Assembly: GCA_000750105.3 (NCBI GenBank)
Contig: JPHH03000014.1
Coordinates: forward strand, 372,001-436,000
DNA from: Tolypocladium sp. Sup5 PDA-1
Lineage: Eukaryota; Ascomycota; Sordariomycetes; Hypocreales; Ophiocordycipitaceae
Length of the DNA: 64,000 bases
Reading direction: 5' to 3'
The translations under genes and the position numbers were made by a program. Numbering within the stretch: the first letter of the stretch is position 1; the number at the start of each line of letters is the position of its first letter. Of the stretch, positions 9,271-18,417 are shown piece after piece. The notes below the pieces were generated by a model that was not told the origin of the DNA, did no database searches, and saw only the letters and a program-made list of their open reading frames with translations.

Positions 9271-11000
9271 ATGGAGTTTGACACCAAGACGCGTAAGTCC
9301 TTTCTGCGCCGGCCCCACGAGTCATGACAGCCCCGAATCGACTAACCCGTGCCGTGCGCAGCCAAATCCGTCACGAGCGACCCGACCTCGTTCGCCAGCG
9401 ACTCGGTCCGCCAGCGATGGCCCATCATCCTTGTGAGAAGCTCCATTGTGGCAGCGACACCGCATGAATCCCGTCTGCTGACGCGAATCCCCGACAGACT
9501 GGTGCCATCGACGACCTCTACAGGACCATCTCCAAGACGGACGACCCGGAGAAGCAGGCCGAGGGCAAGAAGATTGTCGAGCAGCTCGGTAACCTCAAGT
9601 ATGAGGTTCAGCACGATCGCAAGCTTTCGTAAGGCCTCTTTCGCGTACCGAACCCCACACCGATACTGATACGGCGCTGCTGTGCAGCCCGATTGTCGAC
9701 GATGGCTACCCCGAAGAGATTGCAGCCTACAACAAGGAGGTTGAGGACCTCGGAAACCCCAGCTGGCTGGATATCCCTTGGCTATTCTCCGAGTGCTACA
9801 TGTACAGGTAGGCTTTGCAGAGGCCGAATTCCCCCATCAGGCGGCGGGGCCTAACATCGATCAACCAGGCGCATCAGCACCTTCTTCCAGCTCACCAAGC
9901 ACTGGAAGAACTACGACCTCTTTGCCCGCCAAAAGATTGACACCTTCCGGACCTCGCGCAACGCTGTCGTGGAGCTGGCCTCCCGCTACAAGGAGCTCAT
10001 GGAGGAGCTCCGCGCCAACAAGGACGCTACCCACGACGAGGAGGCCGAGAAGCTGCTCTTCACCGAGTTCTTCGAGATCTGCCTCTGGGGCAACGCCACT
10101 GACCTGTCCCTCCTGACCAACCTCACCTACGAGGACATCCAGAAGCTTCAGGGCAGTGCCGCCCGCAAGGCTGCTGAGAAGAACATCCTGGTCAACGACC
10201 TCCCCGCATCCTACGAGATTCTCAGCAAGGCTCGCGCCGAGGGCAAGAAGGAACGTCGCGTCGACTTCGTCCTCGACAACGCTGGCTTCGAGCTCTACGT
10301 CGACCTCGTCCTGACCGGCTTCCTGCTTTCCTCTGGCCTCGCAACCCAGGTTGTCCTCCGTCCCAAGTCTATGCCGTGGTTCGTCTCCGACGTCCTGCCC
10401 GGCGACTTTATGGCGCTCCTCAACGCCATCTCCAACCCCAAGGCCTTCTTCGGGACCCAGACCGAGGATGAGCAGCTCCAGGGCAAAGTTCCCGAGCCCG
10501 TGTCTGACAAGGAGGCCGAGGACCTTGTCTTTGTTTTCCAAGAGTGGGCCAACCTCCACGCTGAGGGCCAGCTGATTATGCGCCCGAACCGCTACTGGAC
10601 CGCCGGTGGCAGCTTCTGGCGGCTCCCCCATGAGGCCCCTGAGCTCCACGACGACCTCAAGGGCGCCGAGCTCGTCATCTTCAAGGGCGATCTCAACTAC
10701 CGAAAGCTCACCGGTGACGTATGTTCCCCTCAGTTTATACCGTAGCAAGTAGGCAATACTGACAAGCTCCAGGCTCACTGGAATACCACTACTCCTTTCC
10801 AAGAGGCCCTAGGCCCCATGGGTAAGGGATCTGGCGTCAACGTCCTGTCTCTGCGCACCTGCAAGGCCGATGTCGTTGTCGGGCTGCCCACAGGCAAGGA
10901 CGAGGAGCTGAGGAAGACGGAAGGCGGCGGTGGCGACAGCGGCGCCCGGAGATGGGCGTGGCACGGCAAGTGGGCCGTCGTGTGCCTGTCTCAAGGGTGA
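9271..11000 (+). CDS. ARMT1/DUF89-family damage-control phosphatase
   Basis: A member of the DUF89/ARMT1 family (yeast YMR027W type): metal-dependent phosphatases thought to destroy damaged sugar phosphates. A protein-carboxyl methyltransferase activity has also been reported for human ARMT1. Proposed exons are 9271-9292, 9362-9432, 9498-9628, 9688-9807, 9869-10718 and 10773-11000, giving 473 aa. Every junction preserves frame. The metal-binding signature VDFVLDNAGFELYVDL is near residue 251. The N-terminal helical part (SVRQRWP, TGAIDDLYRTI) and the C-terminal VLSLRTCKADVVVGL also fit the family, as does the length. The first exon is only 22 nt. Likely cytosolic. Confidence 0.9.
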
Positions 11001-11349
11001 TAGAGGATCCTTTATCTAGACGGAACGATTTACTCAACATGTTAACGATAGACGATAGACTTATAGAATTGGATTGATCGGTCCGACAGGTCCTTTGACC
11101 GGGTGGACATGAAAACGGTCCTCTTGCTTCAAAACATTTCTGATGTGGGGTAATTAATACTGGACGGTGCAACTATCGATTTCGATTTCGTCCCAAGTCA
11201 TACCACTACTCGCTTCTATTCCCGTTCGTGTCTTTGCCCACGGCCTCAATTCATCTCTCAAATAACGTATCCTAAAAGATCGGAAAAGAATTGAAGGGTT
11301 CGCTCAAGGTCTCAACATTTCTTACGTCGCCATGATCCCGCACCCAGCT
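11001..11349. other. Convergent 3' intergenic region
   Basis: About 350 bases separate the stop codons of the convergent ARMT1-like and Ser/Thr-rich genes. I see only probable 3' UTR sequence. Confidence 0.5.
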
Positions 11350-12775
11350 CTACCACTTCACGGCCCTGAACTTGGCGCCATACGAAGGCGGGCTCGTGTA
11401 AGACGGAGGGGCCGCGGACGGCGTGTCATAGGAAGGAGGCTCATAGGAGGGCGGCGTCTCGGTCGGCGAGGAGGGGCTCGTCTCGTACGTTTCGTCGGCT
11501 TCCTTGCTCGTGGTGAGGAGCGTCGTTGGCGTGGAGTGGGATGGAGGTGCGGATGTGCTGGCTATGGCGTCGGAGGTGGAGTCGTAAGAGCTACCCGGGG
11601 TGGGATAGACACCTGACCCTGGCGACCTGGTTGAGGGTGAGGCGGTTGAGAGGCTGTACCTGCCAGAGATGGACGCCGGGGGTTGGTTTGGGTATATGGT
11701 TGTGGCGGAAGCGTCCGCGGTGCTGGCGCTCGAGCCTGGGATGGGGTATTCCTTGGATGGCGTCTCGGCGCGGGAGCTCTGGCTCCCCGGAGGACTGGAT
11801 GATGCGGTTGGCGCGGTGGTGTATACGCCCGACTCCGTGCCAATCGCCGACGTGACGCTCAAGGCACCAGATGTAGGGTACCCAGCCTCGCGGGAAGTCG
11901 TCGCAACAGATCTGGCTGTCCTGGCTGACGACCGGGTAGTTGGGACGATGTTCGTCAGAGGGCGAGTCCCAAACCTCGACGTGGTGCTGGGGGCGGATGA
12001 GTTGGTCAGGACGTAGGAGCCGTACCCGGAAGAAGGCCGGCACGGCATCTTGGACGAGTGACGCGCTGTGGTGACGGGCAAGGCAGAAGAGCCAGCGCCA
12101 CCGTAAGGCGTGGTTTGCGCCTTGGAAGACGAGGAAGTGCGGGACGTGCCCTCCGGGACGGTGACGATGGTCGTCTGGGTGTGATCTTCGGTTGAGACTC
12201 TTGTGCTTGCGGTCTTGGAAGCGGACGACGTAGGCCGGCATCCGTAAGGCATTGTGCAAGTGCCTGGATACGCAGAAGACGCGGTGCTGGGGTAGTGACA
12301 GCCATAGGGACCGGTGCATGATCCCTGGGACGTTGGATGGACGGACGTGCCGGGGAGCTGGCTAGACACGTCTGAGAGGGAACCCACCGATGTCGACGGC
12401 ACGGGGTAGTGAACAGACGACTCCGGTGAAGACGTGGAAACAACGCTGGATCCACGGGTCGTTTCCGCCGCCTTGGACGACGGCGTTCCAGGGGCGCTGT
12501 ACGTCGACAGCGTCGCCGCGCCAGAGAACTGGCACGAAAGCGCCGTCGAGGTGCAGCCCCTCACGGCGGAATAGCATGACGGCGCGCACGCGGTCACCGT
12601 ATCTGTTACGGTGACGGTGGTGTAAGTCGCGCGGATCAGGGGGGCGCTGCGTGGCATTTAGCAAGGAGCTCAACACCGAACCCGGGGGGTATCTCTCCGA
12701 GGACTGGGGAGATGGGGCCTTGGACGCAACGTACCCGAGGCCCACGAGGGCAAGGCGAGTGATGGGATTCACCAT
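11350..12775 (-). CDS. Secreted Ser/Thr/Pro-rich mucin-like protein
   Basis: Function unknown. Splicing 12735-12775 to 11350-12646, with a GTACGT donor, a GCTAAAT branch-like site and a GCAG acceptor, gives 445 aa. The short first exon supplies MVNPITRLALVGLG, a hydrophobic start consistent with a signal peptide. Exon 2 begins APLIRATYTTVTVTDTVTAC. The body is dominated by Ser, Thr and Pro and so is probably heavily O-glycosylated. Two Cys units share a PYGC core (CTGPYGC, CTMPYGC), and four Cys cluster near the N-terminus. The tail is Pro/Tyr/Ser-rich and ends GAKFRAVKW, with no GPI-type hydrophobic end. It resembles fungal cell-surface or wall-associated proteins by composition only. Confidence 0.72.
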
Positions 12776-12882
12776 GGTGAGAAGGATGCCAGAGCTGGAG
12801 TCTGTTGAGAAGCGTAAATGAGCGACGAGGCGAGGCTTTGTCTTCTGTCCGTCCATCCTGGCTCAAGCTTTCCCGGCGCTCT

Positions 12883-12889
12883 CTTTATA
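12883..12889 (-). promoter_or_regulatory. Putative TATA box of the mucin-like gene
   Basis: TATAAAG on the minus strand, about 110 nt upstream of the start codon at 12775. This supports the spliced start rather than the internal ATG at 12657. Confidence 0.4.
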
Positions 12890-14350
12890 GCCAGCCAGCC
12901 AGAGCTCTTTGCGCACTCACCCAAGGCACATCGCTCGCACAAGCTTGATACCGGTATTGAGGTTCTCCTAGAGCGTCTTGTATCACCACCGTCTCCCATA
13001 TTCCCGTCGGGCCGACCGTCCCAGTATTTGTCTCCAACCCCCCCCCCCCCCCCCAAAAAAAGCCATGCCGTGTCCCGAATAGCCACGCCGCTCGGCATCC
13101 TGCGATTGCATGATCTCGGCTGCTGTGCCGTAGCTTGCACCAGCTACGGCAACCGGCTTGCTTGGCATGGGAAGAAGCGCAACACCGCAGGTACAGGTCC
13201 GTCGTCGACCGGACAACTTGAATACAGGAGCACGGCTCGCGGTGACACGGCGGGGGCGCTGCATGGCAGGGAATGCGGGACGGTCGACGGCGAGGCACCA
13301 TCGGCTGTGGCTTTTGCGACGCAGGCTCCAGGATTAATCGTCCTATCATTTCGTCAGTGAACTCGTGAAAGACGTTGTGTTGGGGCGGCGTGCCGGCGAG
13401 ACAAGCATAGCGCCTCCCAGCTGCACGACACTCACGTAGCCGTCGGGTCTCACGAGCGAGTCGTGGCGGCGCGTGGCCGGGTCCCACGGGCGCAAGCCCA
13501 CGTATAAACGAGGCCTTGATGCTTGGAAAAAGAATTGTCTCGGGAACGGGTGCAACGCTCCCACGCTGCCCAGGGGGCGAATGCAGGTACCCCGTCCCAG
13601 CTGGGCTGGCCGGCCCCGGCTGGCCGTATCCCAGCGTGGCACAGAACCGAGCATCGGGGACTCCTCCAGATTCCAGAGCTTTGGCGGACTGAGCCTCTAG
13701 AGTTGCGGAACCCGATTGGCAAACAATTAACCGACCGTTGTGAGACCAGCCTCCAGGCCCCGGATGCTCACCCAAGGCACCACTGGTCTCGGTCAGCCCC
13801 AATTGTTGCAAGATAATCAGCCAAGCACTCGCGTCTGCCAGCCAGACAAGGTTCCGGCGTCGTAATTTCCACACGTGGCCGCGGATAGATGATGCTAAGT
13901 CGGTGCTACAGGTGCACGGGAGGTGGAAGGAAAGGGAACAATAGCCCCTGAACACGGAAATGTAGCTGCTAAACTTGGCTCATCACACGAACGTGTAGAT
14001 TAAAGTTGGTACGACGGGGACGTTCGTATCGTCCGAGACCGTAATCCCGCTTAGAGTCTGGCGCCATTGTTGCACAGCGCGGCTGATCCGCGAGACCGCT
14101 TGCCTCTCTGACAGCAAGCGGTGGGCAACGTGAAAGGCGACGAAGCTGTAAAAGGGGGGCCTCGATTGAGCAAGAGAAGTAGATGATTGCCGTTGCCTCG
14201 GCATTAGCAACAGTACCGAAGCCGGAGAGGGCCACATGGGTAGGACCGGAGAGTTCATGCACATGTACTTGTGAGACTATTGTTTGCGGAGACAGTGTAT
14301 TCATTTGCTTGAGTGGTACCCGCGGGGACGACTGGAGCAAGCCTGGCCCC
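12890..14350. other. Intergenic region with poly-C/poly-A tract
   Basis: No gene is supported; the open frames on both strands are compositional shadows. A homopolymer junction of 17 C followed by 7 A lies at 13038-13061. The right side holds the 3' flank of the superoxide dismutase gene. Confidence 0.45.
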
Positions 14351-15137
14351 TTACATCGAGGCCCTCAATACCTTGAAGGCGTCGTCGCGGCCGCCCTTGA
14401 ACCTGGCCTCGGCCGTCTTCCAGTTGATGACGTTCCAGATGTTCTCGACGTAGGCAGCCTTGCCGTTCAGGTACTATCGCAGAACCGTTAGACAGGCGGT
14501 ACTTTTCATCGACTCGAGGGGTTGCCAGCCTCACCTGCAGGTAGTAGGCGTGCTCCCACATGTCAACGCCAAAGATGGGCACCTCACCCCCGACGACGGG
14601 GTCCTGGTCCTTTGTCGTCACGATGCGCAGCGCCTGGCCGTCCCTGACCAGCCACCCCCAGCCGCTGCCCTGCAGGCCCAGCAGGGCCTTTGCAAAGGCA
14701 CCCTTGAATTCGTCGAGGCCGCCCCAGGTCTTGGCGATGGCGGCCAGCAGGGTCGCGGCGCTGGCGTGCGGGTCCGCGTCGGGGGAGCCCGTGGGCGCCA
14801 GGTTCTCCCAGAAGAGCGAGTGGTTGATGTGCCCGCCGCCGTGGAACTTGATGGCACCCTGGAGCGCGATCTGGCCGGCGATGTCGCCGGCCGAGGCGGC
14901 GGCGGCGTACGTCTTGAGCACGCCGTTGAGGTTGGTGACGTATGTCTGGTGGTGCTTGGCGTGGTGCAGCTCCATGATCTGGGCCGAGATGCTGGGCTCC
15001 AGGGCCTGTGAGGGGAGCGGAGGGGTTCGCGGTCAGCGGGAGGCACCTTGATGGGCTCGCCTGACGGGGAGAGGGAGAGGGGGGCATACGTCGTAGGCGT
15101 AGGGCAACTCCGGGAGTCTGTAGATGCTGGCAGACAT
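14351..15137 (-). CDS. Manganese superoxide dismutase, leaderless
   Basis: Converts superoxide to hydrogen peroxide and oxygen. Exons 15090-15137, 14535-15005 and 14351-14473 encode 213 aa. Metal ligands are clear: His30 (LHHAKHH), His78 (HINHSLFWENL), Asp164 and His168 (GVDMWEHAYY). LQGSGWGWL carries the C-terminal-domain Gln typical of the Mn type. The protein starts MSASIYRLPELPYAYDALEP, so the mature fold begins almost at residue 1. I see no mitochondrial presequence and no upstream exon supplying one. A cytosolic location is therefore inferred, as for other leaderless fungal MnSODs. An unrecognised upstream exon would change that. Confidence 0.93.
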
Positions 15138-15745
15138 GGCGGGCAGAGAGGTCGACGGCGGTGCTTGGGGGGGTGGCTGTGGGGGAGGGTCAGCGGCTCT
15201 CGTTGAAGGAATGGCAAGAAGAGGAATGAGCCAGGCGAGAGAGTGAGTGAAAAGTGCTCAGCTGGGTGAGAAGAAGCGGGAGGGGATGGCAAGATATGGC
15301 GTCTTGGGCTGGGATCCGCACTGGAGAGACCAGACTCTCCCGAGGCGTCATCGGCGCCACGATTCAGCCGAGGCCGCGACTTGAGGCTTACATTATCACG
15401 ACGATGTGTAAGCAGCAATGAAGCAGGTCATGGGCCATGGCCTGGATGGGACAGATGGATGCTGGCTTGCGGCTTGGTGCTGTAGCGCGAGGTATCAATG
15501 TACCGCTATCAGCCATTCGGAGCATTCCCTCTCAAACTTGCTCACCCGAATTGCCGCATTGGGGAACGGAGCCGGCCAACGCCGCGACGTGATTGGCCGA
15601 CGGCCGGATCCAGCGCAGTCTGGCTCACAGTGAGAGTGGGCACCTCGATGGCCTCTCGAGTTCTCGAGTCTCGAGTCTCGGCGTGAGGCAGTTTGGGCCT
15701 GGTGAGAGGGAGTGTTTTGCGGGCACCTACCTATATGAGGCGTAC
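15138..15745. other. Divergent promoter region
   Basis: Lies between the start of the minus-strand superoxide dismutase and the plus-strand small unknown gene. It contains purine/pyrimidine-rich stretches and a short CTCGAG-rich run near 15650-15680. No gene is supported. Confidence 0.45.
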
Positions 15746-16356
15746 ATGTCCGCGCTTCCTCTCCCGTCTGCATCGACGCCGGCCTCCCTCCATGTAGACA
15801 TGTGCGGCCCCGAAGACACAGACAGGCCGCGAGGAGGCGCGCTGGCCGTCCTCGGCCCTCCCAGCACCGTCGCCGGCTCCCCAGACATGCACGCCCTGCG
15901 CGGCGACCTCGCCTTCCACACGCCCGGCAGCCCCGGCAGCGCCGCGGCCACGCACGCGAGACTCACGCCCGGCGCGGCCTGCGGCGGCGCGGCCGGCCTC
16001 GGCGACCTCCGCGTCGTCATCCAGTGAGTGCCGCCCCTCTCACGGGACGGGCCTGCTTTCTGACACCAGTGCCCAGCGCGAGCGGCGACCTGACGCGGCG
16101 CGCGAGCGAGTGCGGCCTGTTCCGCCAGTTCGCGCTGCCGAGCGCCACGGCGGCGGCGGCGGCGGCGGCGGCGGCCTGCGACGGGGCCTTTGTCGAGCTC
16201 CCGCTGGAGCCGCCGCTGTCGCTCGAGGTCGGCGGCGGCGGCGTCATCGGCCGGCGGGTGTCGCTGTGCTCGCGCCTCGCCTCTGGGCAGGAGTTTGTCG
16301 TGGCCGAGGGCATCGTCGGCTTCAACTTTGTCGAGCAGTCGCGCGCGGCGCTGTAG
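15746..16356 (+). CDS. Unknown small protein with alanine run
   Basis: I do not recognise this gene. Joining 15746-16023 to 16077-16356 across a GTGAGT...CCCAG intron (53 nt, with a CTGAC branch-like site) gives 185 aa in one frame. The second exon contains a nine-residue alanine run encoded by GCG repeats, followed by a hydrophobic LPLEPPLSLEV segment and a C-terminus VVAEGIVGFNFVEQS. Very GC-rich third positions and the good splice signals support a real gene. The high GC also inflates open frames on the opposite strand. No domain is assigned. Confidence 0.45.
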
Positions 16357-16810
16357 CGCTGCGGCCTCTGAGCCATCAGGGTGCGCGCATCGGAGTCGAA
16401 TCCGTGCATGTGATGCCGCCGGCTGCCTCGCTGGGACTAGTGGATTGTTGTTGCAAACTTGCATCAAGGAACGCCTTCTCACTGGTGGCTGAAGTAGGGA
16501 TGAGAGCATCTCTGAAGGTGACAGCCGAGATTTGTCAAGAGTCAGTCATTCGAGGGTCGAGGCAGGAGGTTGAAGACGCTCACTGGGGCAACGCCGGAGG
16601 CAGCGAACCAACCCCTGATTCATCATCGCATGGTCTTATAAGATGCTTTGCTGAGAGTCGGTACCTAAGAGAACACATACAGCATAGAAGCGAGTCAGAC
16701 TTGCACTGCTTGCTTAGATAAGAGCAGAAAATGGCTACGGTATCTGCCATGGGATGCCCGTATGTAATATTTTATAAACAAAATTTACGCCTGGAATTGA
16801 CTTTGCAAGG
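16357..16810. other. Intergenic, no feature seen
   Basis: About 450 bases with only short open frames. It probably contains 3' flanking sequence for the genes on both sides. Confidence 0.45.
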
Positions 16811-17222
16811 TTACACTCTCACAACTCCATTCTTCTTGAACACCCTCAGGGAAAGAGGGGGGCGTACATAGGCAAATAGGGCGAGTCCGGGCGCCACCTC
16901 CATCCACTCTACCGCGTGTTCCCACATAGCTGTTTGATGGTTCGTTTGCCAGGCTGACTCGTTCTGCATCGCGGCAACTGTCTGTTCCAGCGCGCGAATC
17001 TTGTCCTGCTGGTCGACCACTATTGACTGCAATTCATCCATCCATCTTGGTCTGCAGGGACGTCGTCTCGGAACTGGCGGCGTCACTGGGAGAATCGGAG
17101 TCCGGAGTGGCTCCAGGGGCTTGGACTTCGGGGTCGGTCTCAAGGAAACGCCGAAAGAGAAAGTTGCCTAGGATTTTCATACGAGTCCAGAGCCGGGGAA
17201 GATTGTCGGAACCAAGAAACAT
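16811..17222 (-). pseudogene. Frame-disrupted membrane/coiled-coil protein
   Basis: Two minus-strand frames abut at a GATG tandem array (17035-17046). The first frame has a hydrophobic start (MFLGSDNLPRLW), basic FLFRRF and an acidic Ser-rich stretch, and ends ...SLQTKMDG-stop. The second frame reads MDELQSIVVDQQDKIRALEQ, an obvious coiled coil, and ends VFKKNGVVRV. Both frames carry the same MD. The overlap suggests a single gene broken by gain of one 4-base unit. A possible splice acceptor (CCTAG) at about 17247-17249 means an upstream exon may exist. Function unknown. It could be a pseudogene, an allele-specific change or an assembly error. Confidence 0.45.
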
Positions 17223-17378
17223 TAGTAAGGCGATCAAAGCTCCCGCCTAGGACACGAATTCGATCGACATCGGTAGCGTAGATGGGTGTCTGTCGTACGG
17301 AGTACAGCAGACTGTGGTCTTGGGGGGGAAAGGAGGAAAAGAAAAGAGGAAGAGATGACGGGGAGGACGTTACTTATG

Positions 17379-17470
17379 CGGAGGAGCAGCGTCTATTTTC
17401 TGGGAAGTTGTACTTGGTGACGGTTGGCGGAGGAGCAGAGTCTACCTATTTTCTGGGAAAGTGTACTTCG
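17379..17470. repeat. Imperfect direct repeat of about 42 bp
   Basis: CGGAGGAGCAG followed by TATTTTCTGGGAA and GTACTT occurs at about 17379-17420 and again at 17428-17470, with small indels. It lies in a region without a confident gene. Confidence 0.6.
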
Positions 17471-17518
17471 TACCGTGTCCGAGGCAATGGGTACCTTGGG
17501 CGATGGCTGAATCGGTAG

Positions 17519-18135
17519 CTACTCCTTGTCGGCCGTGACGATAAAGTCTTCAGTCGACCCAGATAGCGTACTGCGATATACCGTTAGCTGCTGCTTGCAG
17601 AGTGCAATGAGCGAGTGCCCATGTTGTCCTCGAGTCGCTTACACAGTCACATCCGCCGCCTGACTCCCGGAACGCCTGAATGCACCGTGGCCAAGGCATC
17701 ATCCCCCGCCACCTTGGCTTCGACCGTATACTGCGCGATTACAGCCCCCGCGGGCCTCTTTATCGTGCCCAGCCTCGTTATGAACAGCCGACTCCGTATC
17801 TGTGCGTCCCCAAGTGCTCGCCGGTCACGTCGACCGCCGAGGCGCGGAAGCCGGAGTTGTCGGCCTAAGGCACGGTATCTTCGAGCAGCAGCCCGAGACA
17901 CTGGCACCAGGTTATGTCGACAAGCTACAAGCGTGATTCACAGCCAACAGCAGCTCCAACCCAGATAGCAGACATGCCGAGTCGCCGACATTGGCCACCC
18001 CGGTTGTTTGGCCACCCACGCCGCCAATGCCCGCCGAGCCGTCCGGCTCCCACCCGGCGACGGCCGAGATATTCTAGAAATCGGGGTCCCACAAGCTATG
18101 ACGCCAATGAGTCGTTGACGGCAAGATAGGGCTGG
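17519..18135 (-). CDS. Possible multi-exon or decayed unknown gene
   Basis: Not recognised. The C-terminal part is the most credible. A frame with AVIAQYTVEAKVAGDDALAT, ending VPGVRRR, can be joined from 17651 to an exon at 17519-17570 encoding TLSGSTEDFIVTADKE-stop. Further upstream, protein-like pieces in other frames (ISAVAGWEPDGSAGIGG; DNSGFRASAVDVTGEHLGTH) have plausible acceptors before them. I could not link all pieces into one frame, so a true start is not given. This may be a degenerate secreted-protein gene, or an intron-rich one that I have mis-spliced. Confidence 0.28.
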
Positions 18136-18417
18136 CACACGGCACCGTTGGCTGCGGCTGTGCAGACGGCGACAGCGGAGGCGCAACCGCGCAGCCATGC
18201 AGGAGTCGGCCACGCGCCCCTTGTGACGACCCAGGAGCCATGGCAGCCTCGGCGGGCGTACCTACACAAGCCGATTGTGGTAACGTGTAAGCGCTCCTCC
18301 GTTCTGCCACTCTCATGGCGACGTAGCTGGCTGACAGAACCCCCTTGCTCAGAGAACCCAGAAATCTTGCCCCATGTCCTTGCGTTGCACATCTCCGGTG
18401 CCCACGCGAGTCTGAAC

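Noticed and set aside
13038..13061. C17A7 homopolymer junction as a functional element
   Set aside because: Simple homopolymer slippage or an assembly-prone tract explains it; nothing around it suggests a function.
16380..16410. GAGTCGAATCC-like string suggesting a tRNA T-arm
   Set aside because: No matching acceptor stem, anticodon arm or B-box context could be found around it.
15727..16509. 260-codon minus-strand frame opposite the small alanine-run gene
   Set aside because: Arg/Ala-rich, without splice or motif support; the plus strand has better splice signals, though neither is certain.
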